In this document: positions 7,760 through 12,962 of the stretch, piece by piece
Layout: the number at the start of each line of letters is the position of its first letter
Position numbering within the stretch: position 1 is the first letter of the stretch
Origin: Cochliopodium minus
Taxonomy: Eukaryota; Discosea; Himatismenida; Cochliopodiidae
DNA: 12,962 bases
Assembly: GCA_024220525.1 (NCBI GenBank)
Contig: JAMYWO010000520.1
Coordinates: 7,132-20,093, forward strand
Direction: 5' to 3'
Made by a program: the position numbers and the translations under genes
The notes under the pieces: model-generated
What the model saw: only the letters and a program-made list of their open reading frames with translations
Databases searched by the model: none
What the model was told of the DNA's origin: nothing

Positions 7760-8167
7760 TTATTTCTTTGAAAGCATTCCTCTTCCAGAATCAACATTAG
7801 TGATCCAATTCTTTCTACCAACAGGATATCCATAGAAGGATCCTCTCCCAATAGATTCACCAACAAAGAAAAGAACAGCGAATTGAAATCCATAAATACC
7901 TCCCTTACCGAGTTGTCCCATAGTTACTTCTCCTTTAACAACTTTAGTCAACCATTCAGTTGCTTCTGCAGGTGCAGTAGACCATTTATTTGGAATACAT
8001 TTCAATTTTGTTCCAACAAATTTATAAAAGGTGTTATTACAAACACAGCTTGTTTCTTCTTTTGCCAATAATTGTGCTCCTTTAGATTCAGCCCATCCAC
8101 CTAATTTGCTTCCAGTGGATTTTGCAATATTAACAATAGGAGTAGTTACTTTTGATACAATCTTCAT
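7760..8167 (-). CDS. Mitochondrial F1Fo ATP synthase subunit g-like protein
   Basis: Single-exon gene, 135 aa, ATG at 8167-8165, TAA at 7762-7760. The C-terminal half has one predicted membrane segment (about 88-104, GGIYGFQFAVLFFVG) followed by GESIGRGSFYGYPVGRKNW. This matches the ATP synthase subunit g signature, in which a transmembrane helix with a GxxxG motif (here GESIG, 103-107) precedes Arg and a GY pair. In yeast and animals subunit g sits in the membrane Fo part at the dimer interface and helps shape cristae. The N-terminal region is amphipathic, with basic residues and few acids up to residue 25, as expected for an unprocessed mitochondrial protein. Residues 40-60 contain three Cys (41, 43, 57), which I cannot explain. 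The match is by motif only; the N-terminal half is not diagnostic. Confidence 0.7.
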   Translation of the reverse strand: MKIVSKVTTPIVNIAKSTGSKLGGWAESKGAQLLAKEETSCVCNNTFYKFVGTKLKCIPNKWSTAPAEATEWLTKVVKGEVTMGQLGKGGIYGFQFAVLFFVGESIGRGSFYGYPVGRKNWITNVDSGRGMLSKK

Positions 8168-8363
8168 TATATACCTTCAATATTTTTTAATTTTATAAAT
8201 ATTTATATAAATTTTTTGTTGGGTGATATTAAAAAAATTTATTTATCAAAGAAGGATCAATAAAATGGATTAACAAGATATAAAGCGAAAACATTTTTCA
8301 ATGTTATATTGATTAAAAGGAAACCTTTTTCAAAATTAAAGAAAAAATAATAATAAAAATAAA
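8168..8363. promoter_or_regulatory. Short bidirectional promoter region
   Basis: 196 nt separate the divergent starts of the ATP synthase g-like gene (-) and the secreted pro-domain gene (+), so both promoters must fit here unless transcripts overlap. An AAAAGG/CCTTTT inverted repeat lies near 8315-8330. No specific box can be named with confidence. Confidence 0.4.
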
Positions 8364-8845
8364 ATGAAAAAGTTAATCATATTTCTAATTTTCTTCTTCT
8401 TATTCAATTATATACTTTGCTTAAAAGAAAATGATCCAAAAGCAGAATGGGTAAATCATATCATGAAAATATATTTAATATACGTGTCCATCATTTTAAT
8501 TATGTAATATAAAAGGCAGTAAAATTGAAAAGAGGGACAGATGCAGATAAAATATCAAAGAAATATCATTTTATAAATAATGGAAAGATTGGTGAATTGA
8601 AAGATATGGTATAGCAAATTTATATAAAACTCAAATTTCAGTTCAAAAATTAAAAACATATCAAAAAAAATTAGTATCTATTCAAACTTCAACCAAAGAA
8701 AAGAACATTATATGAAGCAAATGGAATGGTTGATAAATTAAATCAAGAAGAATCTGTTGAATGGTTGCAATTGCAAGTTCCAAAACAAAGACATAAAAGA
8801 AAGGGGAGAAGATCAAGTGATGAAGAAGATTGTAATGATTATTGA
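8364..8845 (+). CDS. Secreted stand-alone subtilase (kexin/furin-type, S8) pro-domain, no protease domain
   Basis: Three exons: 8364-8450, 8516-8608, 8675-8845 (TGA 8843-8845), both introns in phase 0; 116 aa. A signal peptide (1-20, MKKLIIFLIFFFLFNYILCL) is followed by a complete proprotein-convertase pro-domain: EWAVKL (28-33), DADKISKKYHFINNGKIGEL, YLFKLQ (61-66), then SVEWLQLQ (87-94) and basic RHKR (99-102), in the order of the furin/PC pro-domain (WAV ... GxIGxL ... YxF ... VxWxEQ ... RxKR). In convertases this domain is a folding chaperone and tight inhibitor cut at the RxKR site. Here it is followed only by KGRRSSDEEDCNDY and a stop, and no catalytic Asp/His/Ser exons follow before the myosin starts. 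It may be a secretory-pathway inhibitor of a convertase, a precursor of a small peptide, or a truncated protease gene. No function has been shown. Confidence 0.85.
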
Positions 8846-9189
8846 AAATTTAAAAACAAAAATATTTTTTAAATAGAAGATTCTAATCTCTTTATCTAGT
8901 AGTATAGACAAAATATATGTTTGAGAATGGGGAAAAATTTTTGTTTTAATATTTTTTGTATGTAATTAAATAAAGCTTTTGTCATATAAAATATGATTTT
9001 TGAGGAAATTTCTCTTTTTGATTCCATTTTACTTTTACTTTTTTTTTTTTTTATTGTTTCCTTTTCACGATACATTTTGAAACATTATCTCTATAACGTA
9101 TAAAATTTTTTAAAAAAAAAAATATTGAAGGAGTTGTGAGACAAATATCCTTATAACTAACAAAAATATTCTTATATAATTCCCTTCAA
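8846..9189. other. Intergenic region before the myosin gene
   Basis: 344 nt, AT-rich with a long T run near 9040-9052. The left part is the 3' UTR of the pro-domain gene and the right part must hold the myosin promoter. No open frame is supported. Confidence 0.6.
8969..8974 (+). terminator. Possible AATAAA polyadenylation signal
   Basis: AATAAA occurs 124 nt after the stop of the pro-domain gene, on its sense strand and followed by T-rich sequence. In a genome this AT-rich the hexamer can occur by chance. Confidence 0.35.
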
Positions 9190-12100
9190 ATGAATGAATT
9201 GGTAAAATTTAATATGCAGAAAGAAAATTAATCATAATCACCTTTAGATCCTTCATAATATTTTAATATTTTCTGTTTTATATTTTTGATTAGGGTGATG
9301 AGGTTTTATTTTTCAAAGATGATGGATGGATAAAAGGGAAGATCACTGATATTCAAAACAATTATTTTACTGTTAATATAGAAGATGAACAAGAGGTATG
9401 AACATCTCCTAATAAAAAAGTAAAATTTTTTTTTTTTTTTTAATCTCCCAATCAATATATGAAAGAATGTGAGAGTGAATAGGAATGAACACATATATTT
9501 GATCCCTCCTAATCTATCCAAACTTTATGATTTGAAAGAATTGACAAAAATAAATGAGGCATTCGTGTTTCATACAATAAATTCGAGATACAAAAGAGAT
9601 CAGATATATGTAAATGGATTATGAAACAATATTCTATATATTTTCCTCACGCGAATCAATAATTTAAATATAACAATTAATTTACCTTCATACTCCCTTA
9701 TTATTTTTAAAAAGACATATTTGGGAGAAGATATATTGATCTCAGTGAATCCCCAACGATTATTGCAAATCTATTCATCAGAAATAATATCAAAATTCAG
9801 AAAAAGCGATATGAGGATATTGCCACCACATATCTTTTCATTATCGAACAGAATATATAAAGATATGTTGGATAATAAAAAGAATCAATCGATAGTCTTT
9901 TTGGGAGTATCGGGATCAGGAAAAACAGAAGCACAAAAAGCGATCATAAAGTTTTTCAACAATGGAGTAGGAGTATCTACAATGAGAGAAGATCACAACA
10001 AGTACATCGAAATGGTGCTTTCATCTTTACAGATATTGGAAGCATTTGGTAATGTATCGACAACATATAACAGCAACTCTAGCAGATACATGCAAAAGAC
10101 AAAGTTGTTCTTTGATTGCAATGGATTAGTTGTGGGCTCGAAGATTTCTACCTCTTTGTTTGAGAAGAATAGGGTTGTGGGTGATTTCGGCAAGGGAGAA
10201 ACCAACTTTAGAATCTTTTATCAGCTAGTCACTGGTGCTTCTAAGGAGGAGAAGAGGAGACTTTCTCTGTCACCTGCCAACTTCAAGTATTTGAACTGCA
10301 CAGAGTCTGATTTGCAAGATACGGAAGAGATGTCGGAGTTCAAGGTCACTGAATCTTATTTCGAATCTGCAAGGTTTTCAAAGCTTGAAATTGCGAATAT
10401 CCACCAGGTCTTGGCCACTATCCTTCACATTGGTAATCTCACTTTTGATTCTTTGAATGGATCCACTGTCATTTCTTCCAAGAACACCTTGAAGATTGTT
10501 TCTAATTTGATGGGTTGTAAAGAGGATGACATCGAAACCGTTTTTTGTTCTCCAACTTTAATCACAAACGGGAATGCACGTACTGTCAAGCTTACAAAAG
10601 AAAAAGCAAAGGTTTCTGCAGATTTCCTTGTCAAACTTATGTATGGCCAACTCTTTGATTGGATCTCTCTTAGAATCAACAAAACCATTGCTCCAAAAGA
10701 AAAGTCTTTTTCGTATACACTTAACATTTTGGATTACAAAGGGTTTGAAAACAATTACAAAAACAAAAACAATGATATCGAGCAACTGTGTACAAACTAT
10801 TTCAATGATTTTCTCCAATCTAAATTCGTCTCTTCTTCTCAAAAACCTAATACAAAAGACAACATAAAGAGTAAAGTGGATGTATGCAAAAATGAATTGA
10901 AAAGTTTCTTTGAAAATTTTGATCAAGTTTTCAAACTTTCAAATCTCAAGGAAGGCTCTACCCTTACTCAATTTGGAATTAAGGATTGTCTAAAGTTTAG
11001 CCAGAATGGGATGACTGTCTTCCATGCTCATGGAAAAGTCCTTTACAACACTGAAAAGTTTGTTGAGAAGAACAAAGAAGTTATTTTTGTCCATCTTGTT
11101 GGTTTAGTTTCCAAATCTGATAACGTTTTCATCAGAAACTTGTTTGCTTTGAATGAACTCAAGAAAAACTTCCAAAAGTCGACTCTTTCTTCCAAAATTT
11201 CTCAAAAGATTGCCCATCTGAACGAAAAGTTGGACCAGACAAAAGTCAGCTTTATTTATTGCCTATCCAATGTGGAGAATCCTTCTGAAGGAACGGTCAG
11301 CAACAGCTATTTTCTTTCTCAAATAAAGAACAGCGAAATAATACAACTTTCTCCTATCAAAGCAAAGTTTTACACACAAATCATCCCTTCTAAAAAATTC
11401 ATCATGAAGTACAGAACTTTGCTTCCCAAACAAGTTAAAATCACTGAAACTACAGAAGCTACGAGGGAGTTTACAAACAAAATCATAAAAGTTCTCTTTT
11501 TCAACTCCAAAGAGGTAGAAAGGACTCTTTTTGAAAACGATCATGTCATGTTGATGGAATCTTCCTACGCCTTCTTGGAAAACAAGAGAATTACAAAGAT
11601 GAAGGAGTCTGCTTCTTACTTGCTCAAATTCATTTTGAGATATCGTTTCAGAACGAGAGTCATTGAAATTGGCAAAGTTGCATTGAACAGAAAAAGAGAA
11701 CTCCAAAAACTCAAAAGCAGTGTAGATTATCCATTCAAGGGATGTGATGCAAGTGAGGTCAGGAACATGTACGCAAATGTCGCCATAAGTCTCGTCACAG
11801 AATCCATCAAAATATTCAAGTGTTTGAAAACTGAAGTGATTCAGAGGCAGTCCATTCTCTATTCTATTTCTCAGACACTCGCCTATTTAAAGCAATTTTC
11901 TAAGGAAGCTCCTTTAGTTTCTCCTAATCTCAATTATCTCAAAGCTGTACAACAAGTCAAAAAAGCTCTTGTCAACTTTTGTGAGAAAATAAAGGAGGTT
12001 TTGCGTGCCAACAGAGATGAAGTTCAAGAAAAGTTGTCCGAAATAAATCACTTGCACAACGAGATAAGCATTTCTGTCAAGAATTGGAGATTGATGTTTG

Positions 12101-12858
12101 GTAAAAAAAAAAATAATTTTTTTAGTTTTTTAAATAATTCTGACAATTTAAAAATTAATTTTAAAAATTTTTTCTTAAAAAAAGGTGAACAACAGAGATT
12201 TTTATTTGATCTTGCTACAGAAAAACCAAAATTACACAGATCCATCTCTACTGAAAGCACCAGCGAAAAGGTCGAAAGAACAAGGACACTAACAGCAAAC
12301 AGAATTTCTTTGGGACACAAGACCAGCAGCCCCAACACCACAAATAACACCAACAACATCTCGCCTACCAACTCACCCATAGTCACCTCCTTTGACTCTC
12401 CTTTAAGCTCCCCTTTCAACTCCCCCGTCATGTCCTCCATCATGTCCTCTTCCAGCGAAATCTTGAATTATAATGAAAGTTACTCTGATACCCCACGAAA
12501 GGGCACAGAAATGAAAAGAATGATCGGAATGAGCAGCAACGAAATCAAGGACTCTTTAAACAAGTTGGAACAAGAAACTACGAGAGAAGACTTGAAGAGG
12601 GAGAACGCCATTGTCGTGTTCACTTTGTCGGACGGAAACAACTTGCGCATCAAATGCAGCACTTCTTTGACTGCCCAGAGGATCAAGAGCTTTGTTTTGG
12701 AGAGGGCCATGCAGTTCAAGGAGGTTCCCAGCAAGGACACCAATGACTACATTTTCAAGGTCTATGGTTTGGACTTTCTCATTGATAAGCAAAACGTGCA
12801 GCTTAAAAAACTTTCTTTTTTGAAATTATGTAATGAAACATTTGTATCTCCTATGTAA
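9190..12858 (+). CDS. Divergent unconventional myosin with a C-terminal PI3K-type Ras-binding domain
   Basis: Exons: 9190-9201, 9294-9395, 9466-9609, 9715-12100, 12185-12858; about 1105 aa. The first exon encodes MNEL. Residues 5-38 form the myosin SH3-like fold (GDEVLFFKDDGWIKGKI). Motor motifs: NEAFVFHTINSRYKRDQIYTY, LPPHIFSLSNRIY, P-loop GVSGSGKTE (150-158), switch I NSNSSRY (205-211), FEKNRVV, TNFRIFYQL, switch II DYKGFE (426-431), EQLCTNYFNDFLQ, FHAHGKVLYN. Arg210 and Glu431, the switch I-switch II salt bridge pair, are kept. The lower 50-kDa and SH1 areas are eroded (FIYCL for FVRCI), and an IQ-like segment near 718-733 is degenerate. A helical region and a Ser/Thr/Asn/Pro linker (923-975) lead to residues 1022-1105, which resemble the PI3K Ras-binding domain (NDYIFKVYGLDFLIDK then LSFLKLC). 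It probably links Ras-GTP to an actin-based motor. The apparent stop may instead be a splice donor. Confidence 0.9.
12101..12184 (+). other. In-frame 84-nt intron in the myosin gene (length multiple of three, no stop)
   Basis: The stretch starts gtaaaa and ends aaaag, is almost pure A/T within a more balanced exon, and if translated would insert 28 low-complexity Lys/Asn/Phe residues between MFG and EQQRF. All other introns of the window look the same, so it is most likely spliced, but retention would not break the frame. Confidence 0.75.
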
Positions 12859-12962
12859 AATTTTTTTTCTTTATTATTTTTTTATTTTTTATTATTTTTT
12901 TTATTTTTTATTTTTTATTTTTTATTTTTTATTTTTTATTTTTTATTTTTTATTTTTTATTT
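12859..12962. repeat. (ATTTTTT)n heptanucleotide tandem repeat running off the right edge
   Basis: After an irregular T-rich stretch, a period-7 repeat ATTTTTT is clear from about 12897 to the window end. It follows the myosin stop or, if gtaaaa at 12855 is a donor, lies inside a myosin intron. No gene is seen in it. Confidence 0.85.

Noticed and set aside
9721-9723. Myosin start at TTG 9721
   Set aside because: The frame is entered by splicing at 9715; upstream exons give the SH3-like domain and the NEAFVFHT...IYTY junction expected of myosins, and TTG is Leu in IYTYLGED.
12048-12443. 131-aa minus-strand frame, and similar frames at 11263-11706, 10558-10926 and 12480-12792
   Set aside because: They are antisense shadows of the myosin coding sequence with no domain signature.
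12897-12962. Telomere or CRISPR-like array from the period-7 repeat
   Set aside because: (ATTTTTT)n lacks the G-rich strand of known telomeres and has no spacers; it is a simple repeat, as found in local introns.
1-12962. Transposon, integrated virus or recent horizontal transfer
   Set aside because: No transposase, reverse transcriptase, terminal repeats or viral genes are seen; introns and base composition are uniform across the window.

Overview
The window looks like nuclear DNA of a very AT-rich, intron-rich unicellular eukaryote, most likely a free-living amoeboid protist (Amoebozoa or a similarly Ras-rich lineage). The reasons are short GT-AG introns (about 50-140 nt, T/A-rich, usually starting gtaaa), TAA and TGA both used as stops (no sign of an altered code), and the gene content: Ras GTPases, a RasGEF, an unconventional myosin, a kexin/furin-type pro-domain and a mitochondrial ATP synthase subunit. 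I cannot name the species. The ATP synthase g-like gene argues for respiring mitochondria.

Layout. Three tandem Ras-family genes lie on the minus strand: the 5' exons of one at 253-401 (runs off, or breaks before, the left edge), a complete 192-aa gene (684-1739) and a complete 197-aa gene (2218-3400). They share intron positions, including a 9-nt microexon in both complete genes. Next, also minus, is a 793-aa protein (3564-6673) with RasGEF_N, CDC25-type RasGEF and two RGS-like domains. Then come a broken or incompletely modelled Pmp3/UPF0057-like gene (7133-7353, +), an ATP synthase subunit g-like gene (7760-8167, -), a secreted 116-aa protein that is only a subtilase/kexin pro-domain (8364-8845, +), and a divergent myosin (9190-12858, +) of about 1105 aa ending in a PI3-kinase-type Ras-binding domain. 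The myosin may continue past the right edge, where an (ATTTTTT)n repeat begins.

How the genes may work together (inference). The cluster holds every part of a possible Ras-to-motor pathway: a nucleotide exchange factor carrying RGS domains (a link to heterotrimeric G proteins), Ras switches with a near-canonical effector loop, and a myosin carrying a Ras-binding domain. The Ras proteins are themselves unusual: they lack a C-terminal CAAX box and instead start with MGN..., an N-myristoylation-type sequence, and two carry substitutions at positions equivalent to Ras G12 and/or Q61. All exon models were read by eye from splice sites and family conservation; no transcript data were available.
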